A DNA stretch of 10,617 nucleotides from positions 1 through 10,617 of the forward strand of contig CAYFJC010000035.1 in assembly GCA_964343355.1 (NCBI GenBank), given 5' to 3'. How positions within the stretch are numbered: the first letter of the stretch is position 1; every line of letters starts with the position of its first letter. A program made the position numbers and the translations under genes. Positions 1 to 6,668 of the stretch are shown in pieces. The DNA comes from MED-G78 sp964343355 (GTDB lineage: Bacteria; Pseudomonadota; Gammaproteobacteria; Magnimaribacterales; D2472). Below the pieces are notes generated by a model. It saw only the letters and a program-made list of their open reading frames with translations. It was not told where the DNA came from and did no database searches.

Positions 1-2756
1 CTAATACTTAAATTAGGTCTAACAAACCATCCAGATGCTGGATAGAAAGTATGCTCAACAGTAACTGTTGCTGATACTTCAGGAGACCACATTAAATTCT
101 TACCATCAAGATTATGATCGCCAGCTGCTGCACAAGGATCTTGTCCTAATAAAGCTCTTTCAAGACAAAGATAACCATCAGCAAACTCTTCAGATCCACC
201 TGGTTGAGGAGCATCTAAAGCAGCAACCCACCCATACACTCTTCCATTTTCCCAAGCATTCCAATCAAACTCTAATTCAAGACCCTGGATTGTTGTTTCT
301 TCGAGGTTTTTAGTCATTAATGTATAAATTGCATTTCCATTTCGCTCATCATAACCAACAAAACCAAACATAGTTCTTTGCATATTTTCATATTGAGAAA
401 CAAAAGCATTACCTAGAAGTTTTAAATCACCATCTAGTAATGAAGCTTTAAAACCTAATTCAAATGTAGTGTTATCTTCAGGTTCGTAAGGGAAATTGAT
501 GAATACACCATCACCTCTATCCACATTGTCACCAAAACCACCAGCTTTAAAGCCAGTCGCTACTGAACCGTAAACGAATAAGTCATCATTAACAATATAG
601 TCAAAACCTAGTTTGAAAGTGCCAGCATCCCATTCAGCTGCATAACTATTATCAGCACTAGCAGGAATATCAAGGAAATTAGGATTGAAAATACCATCAT
701 TCATTCCAAGATCATCTGATTGATAAACTCCATTATAAACAGACCAATCTACAAAAGTTAAATTACCGCCTGCATCACTAACTAAACGTGTATTACCAAC
801 GAAATCATAACTTTCAAACCAAAAACAGTCATTAGCATCAGCACAATACATATTTGGATTTGTATAATATCCATGAGTAATGATAGTTTTACCACCGACA
901 TCTTCCTTTTCGTCCCAAGTATGTCTGTAACCAAAAGTAATATTTAATCTATCATCAACTGCATAATCCACTTGACCAAAAATTGCCATTGATTCAACAG
1001 TTCTGTTTGGTTGATAATAAGAAGCCGAGAAAGGTCTCATTGTTACACCATTAAAAGGCTGTTCAACATCGTATCTAGAAGAGTTATCTTCATCCATATA
1101 AAAAACACCAGCAACCCATTGAAGCTGATCATCTGTATCTGATTTTAGTTGGAATTCAACAACATTTGAGCTCATTTCCTGAGTGGTTCTTGACATTTCA
1201 TCAAACCACATAGGTTTTACATTATCTGCTAGAGTAGCTGCTGCTGAACCGGGAACTAAACCAAGTGCTCCTGCAACTGCATCAAAGTCTTGCATCCAAA
1301 CTGAATACTGACAACCATAAGCATATGAAGCTTCAACTGATCCGCCCCAGCCCATTTGGCAATTGTCATATCCCATATTCCAAGCAGTATTTTGGAAATA
1401 TGCATCTCCATTAAAACCTGTACCATTAGAGCCTTCCACTTTAGGGCCCCAACCATACTGACAGCCATATATGCCGCCACAATCATGATGCCCTCTTAGA
1501 GCAAACCATCCAGTCATCATTGAGTCTGGGTGTTCTCTTTTAAAACCATAAGCAGGGTGAGATGGATCTACAAAATTACCACCATCATTATCATTAATTT
1601 GATATCTATCTTGCTCAGATATTGAAACTCTTAATTCTCCAAGAACATCTTCATTAACTCTGAACTTAAGTTCAGATCTTAAACTAGTAATTCCAAGGTC
1701 TAATTCACCAGGATTATTAATTGCTGCATGAAAAGGATCTTGAGGACCTTGATCACATGAAAAGTCATATGCCATTCCTCTCGACATCTCAGCCTGTTCA
1801 CAATCTTTTAAATAGATACTTCCAGCACCATCATCTTGGAAATGATCTAATGCAACATACCACTCAAGGTCTAAATTATTTGCTGGCGCGAATAAGAATC
1901 CAAATCTACCAGCCCAATTATTTGTATTACCGTATGCATCTGCTGCTTTAACTTCTTTAGCTCTTCGTTGGTCAACGTTTGCTATTCCATCCTTCATGAC
2001 ATCTCTGCCATCAGCCCAAGTTTCTGTACTTTGATTTGGACCACCTGGACCAGATGTATTAATACCTACCTTTCCATCTCTATTGTAATCAAGCTCCCAA
2101 TCATAACTATCAACAGTTTGATCAATATATGAATTAGCCTTTGTAGCTTTAAAAGATGTTCTCATTGCCCATTCACTTGTAATTGGAATGTTAATGAAAC
2201 CATCAATTTCTTGCATGTGTCTATTACCTAGTCTGACTCCATATCTACCTGTAACCTCATCACCAAATTCAGGCTTAGCTGTAACTACATTAATTGCACC
2301 AGAAGTTGAGTTTCTTCCAAATAGAGTTCCTTGAGGACCTCTTAGAATTTCAATTCTTTCAACATCATGAGCAAGCATTAAGGCTGCTTGAGGTCTAGGT
2401 GAATACATTCCATCTACATGCACTGCAACTGTTGGGTCGCCGATTTCAGTATAGTTATTAGATCCGATACCTCTTATAGCAATATTTACCCCTGAGTCTT
2501 CTGCAGAAGTTCCTACTTGCATATTGGGAACTAATTTAGATAGATCCGAGATTCTAGAAATACCTTGGGTATTTAATTGATCTTGAGTTACAACAGATAC
2601 AGCAATTGGTGTTTCCATTAAACTGGTTTCACGCTTGGTAGCTGTAACAATTATCTCTTCGACTAAAGCGTCAGCCTCGTCTTGAGCAAAAGTATGATTA
2701 GTAAAACTTGTAAATGAAATTACAAGCAATGATAGTAGATACCTATTAAAATTCAT
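1..2756 (-). CDS. TonB-dependent outer-membrane receptor, C-terminus beyond window
   Basis: TBDRs are 22-strand outer-membrane barrels with an N-terminal plug that use TonB energy to import siderophores, vitamins, glycans or other large ligands. The frame is open for 918 codons from an ATG at 2756 and runs off the left edge. Residues 1-24 form a signal peptide ending TFA, followed by a TonB-box-like segment (EEIIVTATKR, about 33-42). The plug has the usual motifs: SVVTQDQL, IAIRGIG, VDGMY, VERIEILRGPQGTLFGRNSTSGAIN. The barrel contains typical aromatic-rich strands such as YGSVATGFKAGGF. Loop oddities are an EF-hand-like DxNxDG at 223-228 and a cysteine-bearing repeat at about 426-484. A purine-rich GAGGGG lies 5 bases before the ATG. 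The family is certain; the ligand is not. The LacI-like operator upstream hints at a carbohydrate, but iron or other ligands are not excluded. Confidence 0.95.
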   Translation of the reverse strand, partial: MNFNRYLLSLLVISFTSFTNHTFAQDEADALVEEIIVTATKRETSLMETPIAVSVVTQDQLNTQGISRISDLSKLVPNMQVGTSAEDSGVNIAIRGIGSNNYTEIGDPTVAVHVDGMYSPRPQAALMLAHDVERIEILRGPQGTLFGRNSTSGAINVVTAKPEFGDEVTGRYGVRLGNRHMQEIDGFINIPITSEWAMRTSFKATKANSYIDQTVDSYDWELDYNRDGKVGINTSGPGGPNQSTETWADGRDVMKDGIANVDQRRAKEVKAADAYGNTNNWAGRFGFLFAPANNLDLEWYVALDHFQDDGAGSIYLKDCEQAEMSRGMAYDFSCDQGPQDPFHAAINNPGELDLGITSLRSELKFRVNEDVLGELRVSISEQDRYQINDNDGGNFVDPSHPAYGFKREHPDSMMTGWFALRGHHDCGGIYGCQYGWGPKVEGSNGTGFNGDAYFQNTAWNMGYDNCQMGWGGSVEASYAYGCQYSVWMQDFDAVAGALGLVPGSAAATLADNVKPMWFDEMSRTTQEMSSNVVEFQLKSDTDDQLQWVAGVFYMDEDNSSRYDVEQPFNGVTMRPFSASYYQPNRTVESMAIFGQVDYAVDDRLNITFGYRHTWDEKEDVGGKTIITHGYYTNPNMYCADANDCFWFESYDFVGNTRLVSDAGGNLTFVDWSVYNGVYQSDDLGMNDGIFNPNFLDIPASADNSYAAEWDAGTFKLGFDYIVNDDLFVYGSVATGFKAGGFGDNVDRGDGVFINFPYEPEDNTTFELGFKASLLDGDLKLLGNAFVSQYENMQRTMFGFVGYDERNGNAIYTLMTKNLEETTIQGLELEFDWNAWENGRVYGWVAALDAPQPGGSEEFADGYLCLERALLGQDPCAAAGDHNLDGKNLMWSPEVSATVTVEHTFYPASGWFVRPNLSI

Positions 2757-2803
2757 TGTTTCCCCTCTATTCCTCTTAAAGAATGATTACATCGACAATT
2801 TAA

Positions 2804-2817
2804 TGACATCGATGTCA
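2804..2817. promoter_or_regulatory. Perfect 14-bp palindrome, LacI-family-like operator
   Basis: TGACATCGATGTCA is a perfect palindrome with a central CpG, the hallmark of LacI-family operators. It lies about 10-24 bases downstream of the predicted TBDR start site, a position suited to repression by blocking polymerase. A direct copy of its ACATCGA core occurs at 2789-2795, 17 bases from the copy at 2806-2812, and may be a second half-site. No regulator gene is in the window, so the identity of the protein is inferred from operator shape only. Confidence 0.55.
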
Positions 2818-2833
2818 GTTATATATGCACGGC

Positions 2834-2863
2834 ATTATATCCAAAGTTAGGGTATAAATGCAA
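2834..2863 (-). promoter_or_regulatory. Predicted sigma-70 promoter of the TBDR gene
   Basis: On the minus strand a perfect TATAAT -10 box lies at 2839-2834. A weak -35 candidate, TTGCAT (2863-2858), sits 18 bases upstream of it. Transcription would start near 2827, giving a leader of about 70 nt before the ATG at 2756. The -10 match is exact; the -35 matches consensus at only three of six positions, which suggests dependence on an activator. Confidence 0.5.
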
Positions 2864-2885
2864 AAAAAAAGAAGTAGCTAAATTA

Positions 2886-2910
2886 TTATGTGCAAATAAT
2901 ATGCACATAA
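2886..2910. repeat. Inverted repeat upstream of the TBDR promoter
   Basis: TTATGTGCA and TGCACATAA form perfect 9-bp arms around a 7-base spacer (2895-2901). The centre lies about 70 bases upstream of the predicted TBDR start site, a typical activator position. The half-site ATATGCAC recurs at 2823-2830, close to the predicted start site. It could also fold as an RNA hairpin on the minus strand, but no T-run follows directly, so a protein-binding site is preferred over a terminator. Confidence 0.4.
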
Positions 2911-2942
2911 ATAATTAAGGGATTAATTTTCGACAAACAAAT

Positions 2943-2971
2943 ACATCTCCTACCTTATAGGTAAGAGACGT
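2943..2971 (-). terminator. Hairpin terminator of the RRM gene
   Basis: Read on the minus strand, ACGTCTCTTACCT pairs with AGGTAGGAGATGT around a 3-base loop, giving a 13-bp stem with two G-U wobbles. A T-rich stretch (ATTTGTTTG) follows. On the plus strand those two positions become A-C mismatches, so the fold favours minus-strand RNA. It sits 32 bases beyond the RRM stop codon and separates that gene from the TBDR promoter. The U-tract is interrupted, so termination may be incomplete. Confidence 0.6.
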
Positions 2972-3002
2972 AAAATTTGTTATAGAAAATTAAAGAGAGA
3001 GA

Positions 3003-3248
3003 CTATCTAGATTCGCGAGGACGTGATTCGTTAACAACCAATTTTCTGCCTTCGATATCCATGTCATTCATGGCTTCGATTGCTTTTTCAGCTCCATCAC
3101 TCATTTCAACAAAACCAAACCCTCTTGAGCGGTTTGTCATTCTATCAGTGATAATTTTTGCTGAAGTAACTGTTCCGTGTTCTGCAAAAAGATTTTCTAG
3201 GTCTTGGTCGCTCATGCCCCAAGAAAGATTTCCAACGTATATATTCAT
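3003..3248 (-). CDS. Small single-RRM RNA-binding protein
   Basis: This 81-residue protein is one RNA recognition motif and almost nothing else. RNP2 is IYVGNL at residues 3-8 and RNP1 is RGFGFVEM at about 42-49; the aromatic residues of these strands stack on RNA bases. The predicted fold is the usual beta-alpha-beta-beta-alpha-beta. It resembles the bacterial Rbp family (cyanobacterial RbpA-like), whose members are often linked to cold adaptation or mRNA handling, but it lacks a long Gly-rich tail and ends in a short basic RPRESR. AGGAAATT directly precedes the ATG, giving a fair ribosome site. A 63-base gap separates it from the patatin gene upstream, so it may be co-transcribed or have its own promoter. 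A dedicated hairpin terminator follows. Confidence in the family is high; the RNA target is unknown. Confidence 0.93.
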   Translation of the reverse strand: MNIYVGNLSWGMSDQDLENLFAEHGTVTSAKIITDRMTNRSRGFGFVEMSDGAEKAIEAMNDMDIEGRKLVVNESRPRESR

Positions 3249-3311
3249 AATTTCCTATTATATAAAAAAAAAGCATTTTACATTACATTTCCACGTATAA
3301 GTAACTTTTTT
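3249..3311 (-). other. Intergenic leader between patatin and RRM genes
   Basis: This AT-rich spacer holds no convincing hairpin terminator for the patatin gene. On the minus strand it contains a T-run followed by TATAAT immediately before the AGGAAA ribosome site. That TATAAT is too close to the ATG to serve as an ordinary -10. It is compatible with read-through from the patatin gene. Confidence 0.3.
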
Positions 3312-4232
3312 TCAACTATTAACAAATTTAATTGTTGAGTCTCCAAACTCAGACCACCATTCCATACCCATTAAATGGATTCTTTCGAGGTTAATTTCAG
3401 ATGTGTCGTCTAGCTTTTTATTAACTTTTTCAGTTGACGAGTTAATTCTTAAGTATTTTTCTTTCATCAGACCTTCGGCGATTTCATGATCCATATTTTG
3501 TTCAAGCATGATACCAATTACATCATTTCTCAGCCATCCAAGTGCACCCCATTTTTTCGAAGCAGGTCCGTCAATTTTATCCCTATCTATTCCAGCACCG
3601 ATGCTCAAAACTTTTACATTATCAGTTTTAAAGTGCTTCATTGCTTCTACATATCCTATTAATGATGGATTATTCGAAACAATACCTCCATCGATATGCC
3701 AAGTGCCGTCCTCTATTTTAGAAGTTGGATAATAAATTGGGGCAGCGCTAGTAGCCATTGCAGCACTAACTGCACTTATTTCTGGAGTATTGATGCTGCT
3801 CAAAAGAGCAGGACTCCTATTTTCAACATCGTAGCTCAAAGTTATAATGGGCTTGTGAGCTTCTCCCATAGATGCATCAGATAAATATTTTTTTAAGGTA
3901 TCAGTTTTACCTATACCATCATACTTGGGTCTCGTATGTAAAAAAGAAGTTCTATTTTCCCATGAGGCTGACATAGAAGACAGAATATTTTCTCTTGACC
4001 AAAATTCATGAAGTTCACTGGCATTCATTTTTCCGATAGCAATCAGCATTGCATTCATCCCACCAGCACTGGTTCCAATGAACATATCAAATGAATCAAA
4101 AATTGATTTTCCAGTTGCCGCTTCTAACTGTTTTAAAAAAACTACTCCAGCGATAGCTCGAACTCCGCCTCCGTCAAATGATAGAACTCGTTTTGCTTTT
4201 TTACGAGAGAATATTTCAAAGTAATTCTTCAT
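3312..4232 (-). CDS. Patatin-like phospholipase / acyl hydrolase
   Basis: Patatin-like proteins hydrolyse acyl esters of phospholipids or other lipids with a Ser-Asp dyad. All three hallmarks are present in this 306-residue protein: the oxyanion glycine loop DGGGVRA (20-26), the nucleophile elbow GTSAG with Ser55, and the catalytic Asp181 in HIDGG. The segment SYDVENRSP (133-141) matches the strand found in small soluble bacterial and plant patatins. There is no signal peptide; the basic N-terminus (RKKAKR) precedes the first strand, so action at the inner membrane or in the cytoplasm is likely. AAAGGA lies 8 bases before the ATG. It follows the 135-residue secreted protein gene by 36 bases and is probably in its operon. 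CapV-type phage-defence effectors share this fold, but no cyclic-nucleotide synthase is nearby, so a housekeeping or envelope-lipid role is preferred. Confidence 0.92.
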   Translation of the reverse strand: MKNYFEIFSRKKAKRVLSFDGGGVRAIAGVVFLKQLEAATGKSIFDSFDMFIGTSAGGMNAMLIAIGKMNASELHEFWSRENILSSMSASWENRTSFLHTRPKYDGIGKTDTLKKYLSDASMGEAHKPIITLSYDVENRSPALLSSINTPEISAVSAAMATSAAPIYYPTSKIEDGTWHIDGGIVSNNPSLIGYVEAMKHFKTDNVKVLSIGAGIDRDKIDGPASKKWGALGWLRNDVIGIMLEQNMDHEIAEGLMKEKYLRINSSTEKVNKKLDDTSEINLERIHLMGMEWWSEFGDSTIKFVNS

Positions 4233-4268
4233 TACAAAGATCCTTTGAAAACAAATAAAGAGTTAAGT

Positions 4269-4676
4269 TTAATCTGGTGTCGAGGATCCAGCACCTCTGC
4301 TGTCAGCTCTTGCATTTCTATCGATCGCATCAGCCCTCTTCTCCATATTATCTGCATTCATGGGTAGTATTGCCATTCTTCGAGTATCTCTGTCGATAAT
4401 AGATTGAGCTATCTTTTCTTGATTATTTGCATATCTAGCATCTAGTTGTGCTTGAGTAGGAATAGGGAAATCAAGAATTTTTTGATGAAGAATTTTTAAA
4501 GCTTCTAATTGCTTGCCTTGGTATTTACCAGAATCTATTGAAACCATTAGGTCGCTTGCATATTTTTTTTGCTTAGCTAACTCAGCTTCAACTGTTGATG
4601 GTCCAGCAGCTTCAAGTTGCGAAGATGCAAAAAAAGAAAAAGTAATACATAAAGTTAGTAAGTTTTTTAAAGTCAT
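4269..4676 (-). CDS. Small secreted protein, paralog of the 4723-5166 product
   Basis: I do not recognise the family. The 135-residue product has a signal peptide (hydrophobic 5-19, cleavage after about residue 23 or 24), so it is exported to the periplasm or beyond. Residues 25-76 align without gaps to residues 39-90 of the product of 4723-5166, with 25 of 52 identical. Shared marks are GPxxVE, KQK, SGxYxGKxLxxL, a lone His, and PxPTQA. The remainder (77-135) is charged, probably helical and rich in Arg, Asp and Asn, ending SSTPD. There are no mature cysteines and no catalytic motif I can name. A good AAGGAG lies 9 bases before the ATG. It sits 46 bases after its paralog and 36 bases before the patatin gene, which implies a shared transcript. 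A structural or lipid-chaperone role would be speculation. Confidence 0.85.
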   Translation of the reverse strand: MTLKNLLTLCITFSFFASSQLEAAGPSTVEAELAKQKKYASDLMVSIDSGKYQGKQLEALKILHQKILDFPIPTQAQLDARYANNQEKIAQSIIDRDTRRMAILPMNADNMEKRADAIDRNARADSRGAGSSTPD

Positions 4677-4722
4677 GATTGTAGTCTCCTTGAAATATTA
4701 AAATATTATAAACTATATTTAA

Positions 4723-5166
4723 TTAGGGGGTGCTTGGATTAGTTGCTGAATCTCGGTTCATTGTTTGTCTCATTTCACGCATCTTAATTTGCTGCTCACG
4801 AAAATTATTATTTTGGTTAGATGAGTTATTTTTTATGTTATTTCTTTGATTATTACTCATATTCTCAATCATTGCGGTATGTGTTTTATTAACTTCGGCC
4901 TGAGTAGGTTCTGGACGAAGTAGCATCTGATTATGAACTTGTTGTAAATAAGCAAGTCGCTTTCCGTCATATCTTCCAGAGTTGATAACTAAAAGAAGGT
5001 CATCAGCCGCTTCTTTTTGCTTTTCGACGACCTGCTCAACGCTTGGCGGACCTTTAAGCTCAGCTATATCCACTCTTAACCTTTCCATAACTCTACTATC
5101 TTGCTCAGCTGATACTACAAATAGTGGGATTGAAAATAATATTGTTAGAATTAATGTATGTTTCAT
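4723..5166 (-). CDS. Small secreted protein with Asn-rich tail, paralog of the 4269-4676 product
   Basis: I do not recognise the family. The 147-residue product has a signal peptide (hydrophobic 5-18, cleavage after Ala20), a predicted helical linker (24-38), then the 52-residue block (39-90) shared with the neighbouring paralog, including SGRYDGKRL and PEPTQA. After it comes a low-complexity Asn/Gln-rich tail (about 100-140) with runs such as NNQRNN and NQNNN, ending NPSTP; the paralog ends in a similar SSTPD. There is no clear Shine-Dalgarno before the ATG at 5166. The 67-base upstream gap is the widest within the seven minus-strand genes apart from none larger, so a promoter for the paralogs-patatin unit may start here. 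A TATATT (5203-5198) is present without a good -35. Function is unknown. Confidence 0.83.
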   Translation of the reverse strand: MKHTLILTILFSIPLFVVSAEQDSRVMERLRVDIAELKGPPSVEQVVEKQKEAADDLLLVINSGRYDGKRLAYLQQVHNQMLLRPEPTQAEVNKTHTAMIENMSNNQRNNIKNNSSNQNNNFREQQIKMREMRQTMNRDSATNPSTP

Positions 5167-5233
5167 AATTATGATATTTTTGTTATTACTTACTACTAAT
5201 ATAGATTGATTTTATAATAAAAAGTTCAAAATC

Positions 5234-5827
5234 TTAAAATTTTCTTTTTTGTGGACCGCATTTTCCGGAAGCTTGAATTTCTACTTTAGGGTTCTTGTTT
5301 TTAGTACCATCAGTTTTTTTTAACCAAATATCAGCATCAATTCTGCCTTTTCCTGTATACCAATTAATTGAATTACTGACACGATATAAGTCAACCTTAA
5401 AGTCTGAAAATACTGGATGAATTTCATCAGGTAACATTGTTGTTAATATTTCTATACCTTTATCCGAATTGTTTTCAACCCATTTAGCTTCAGGATTAAT
5501 CCAGGTTGGTGAAGGTTCAAAAATATAATTTAGTTTAATCATGGTGTCATCTTTTTTATTTATCTCCCAGTACTGTGTGACTGTAATTGGATCTTTTTGC
5601 CAAAATTCTTCAGCGAAATTACTTTTAGCTTTTTGTAAAAGAAAAATAGATTGTTGAGTTTGAACTGCAAGGTTTCTAAAAAGCTCAATGCCTTCAGATA
5701 AATAGTTCTTAGCTACATCTTCATAAGTTATAGAGTAAGTTCCTTCTAGCTCACAAATAACCTTTGTTGTTGATTGAGCATGAAGGCTAGGAATAAGAAT
5801 AATAAGAAATAAAAACCTACATTTCAT
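5234..5827 (-). CDS. Secreted protein of unknown function
   Basis: I do not recognise this 197-residue protein. It starts with a short signal peptide (hydrophobic 5-15, cleavage after HA at residue 17), so the mature form starts near Gln18. Only two cysteines remain after cleavage, Cys25 and Cys190, near the two ends, and could form a disulfide tying the termini together. The centre is Trp-rich (EFWQKDP, TQYWEIN, SPTWINPEAKW, SINWYTGKG) with alternating beta-type patterns, suggesting a beta-sandwich or barrel in the periplasm. The ribosome site AAGGA overlaps the last codons of the rhodanese gene, and the two reading frames are 2 bases apart, so translation is probably coupled. Partnership with the periplasmic rhodanese is suggested by context only. 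Confidence 0.82.
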   Translation of the reverse strand: MKCRFLFLIILIPSLHAQSTTKVICELEGTYSITYEDVAKNYLSEGIELFRNLAVQTQQSIFLLQKAKSNFAEEFWQKDPITVTQYWEINKKDDTMIKLNYIFEPSPTWINPEAKWVENNSDKGIEILTTMLPDEIHPVFSDFKVDLYRVSNSINWYTGKGRIDADIWLKKTDGTKNKNPKVEIQASGKCGPQKRKF

Positions 5828-5829
5828 AA

Positions 5830-6162
5830 CTAATCCTTCACAACCTTGTCACCTAAAAGGTTTTTAGCAGACTCAAGGCCGCCTGCGTTTGTTAGATCTT
5901 TGTAACCCATATTAGCTAGAGCTTTCATAGCTTTTCCTGCTCTATTACCACTTCTACAGTAAAGAATTATTTTTTCATTTTTATCAGGAGCTATCTTTGT
6001 AATTTCATTTGAAATTTCATCCCAGTTAACTCTTTGAGCTCTAGAAAGATGTCCTTGGTTCCACTCCCCTTCTGATCTAACATCAATAATTACTGCGTCT
6101 TCTGTACCAGCGAATGTATTAAATGAGACCAATAGACTTAAGAAAATAAATAACTGTTTCAT
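5830..6162 (-). CDS. Periplasmic single-domain rhodanese
   Basis: Rhodaneses carry sulfane sulfur on an active-site cysteine. The 110-residue product has a signal peptide cleaved after TFA (residue 18), then one rhodanese domain: VIIDVRSEGEWNQGHL (24-39) is the classical substrate-side motif, and the catalytic loop is CRSGNR with Cys69. The length and export fit PspE-like periplasmic rhodaneses. Its start overlaps the stop of the thioesterase gene by four bases (ATGA), and the next gene begins 2 bases after its stop, so the three genes are translationally linked. The physiological sulfur donor and acceptor cannot be told from sequence; cyanide detoxification, protein-thiol repair or sulfur relay are all possible. 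The active-site loop is complete, so it should be an active enzyme. Confidence 0.93.
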   Translation of the reverse strand: MKQLFIFLSLLVSFNTFAGTEDAVIIDVRSEGEWNQGHLSRAQRVNWDEISNEITKIAPDKNEKIILYCRSGNRAGKAMKALANMGYKDLTNAGGLESAKNLLGDKVVKD

Positions 6163-6602
6163 TTGTTGACCTCTTTATTCATAGCAGTGAATCTGCAAAA
6201 ACATGTTCTTCTTCCTTCATCATCTGTAATATCAATATTCCATACAGATGTTGATTTGCCTATATGCACTGCAGTTGCTTTTCCATAAACAAATCCTTCG
6301 CTTACAGACCTAAGATGGTTTGCATTAATCTCCAGACCGACTGCTATTTTATTGTTGTTATCGAGAACTAGATTTGCTCCTATGCTTCCAACTGTTTCTG
6401 CAAGAACACATGAAGCTCCTCCATGAAGAATCTCAAAAGGCTGTTTAGTTTTTTCTGATACTGGCATCTTCGCAATAACATAATCATCACCAATTTCTAT
6501 GATTTCTACACCTAGATGTTTATCCATATTGACCATTGCGCCATAACTATCTTGAGAATTAATAGACTCATGCCATATATTATTTTCTGTAACTTTTATC
6601 AT
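6159..6602 (-). CDS. Hotdog-fold acyl-CoA thioesterase (PaaI/YdiI-like)
   Basis: Members hydrolyse acyl- or aroyl-CoA thioesters in the cytoplasm as dimers or tetramers of the hotdog fold. Numbering from the ATG at 6602 gives 147 residues. The diagnostic stretch LHGGASCVLAETVGSIGANL (59-78) covers the central helix; His60 and Glu69 match the conserved His and catalytic Glu of the YdiI/EntH (MenI) group. The later INANHLRSV segment matches the family beta-strand. A GTG at 6605 immediately before the ATG could also start the frame, and neither start has a clear Shine-Dalgarno. The gene leads a coupled group (ATGA overlap with the rhodanese) and is divergent from the GST-SDR pair across 109 bases. 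No menaquinone or enterobactin gene is adjacent, so the substrate is open; a broad acyl-CoA editing role is the safest reading. Confidence 0.92.
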   Translation of the reverse strand: MIKVTENNIWHESINSQDSYGAMVNMDKHLGVEIIEIGDDYVIAKMPVSEKTKQPFEILHGGASCVLAETVGSIGANLVLDNNNKIAVGLEINANHLRSVSEGFVYGKATAVHIGKSTSVWNIDITDDEGRRTCFCRFTAMNKEVNK

Positions 6603-6668
6603 CACAGGATTTTATCATGAGTTTCTTAATTTGATTTGTTAAAAATAATTGAATTTGTTTAACTTTTT

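Noticed and set aside
68..313. Plus-strand open frame opposite the TBDR gene
   Set aside because: It lies wholly within the intact receptor reading frame on the other strand, has no ribosome site and gives a low-quality His/Gln-rich product.
1256..1486. Minus-strand 76-codon frame within the TBDR
   Set aside because: Out-of-frame shadow of the receptor; the receptor frame is continuous here, so there is no frameshift.
2886..2910. Intrinsic terminator formed by the 9-bp inverted repeat
   Set aside because: No T-run follows either arm directly; the T-run on the minus strand is about 17 bases further on. A protein-binding site fits better.
3312..4232. CBASS-type CapV phage-defence effector
   Set aside because: The patatin fold fits, but no CD-NTase, HORMA, TRIP13 or Cap2/Cap3 gene is present nearby and the upstream genes are small secreted proteins.
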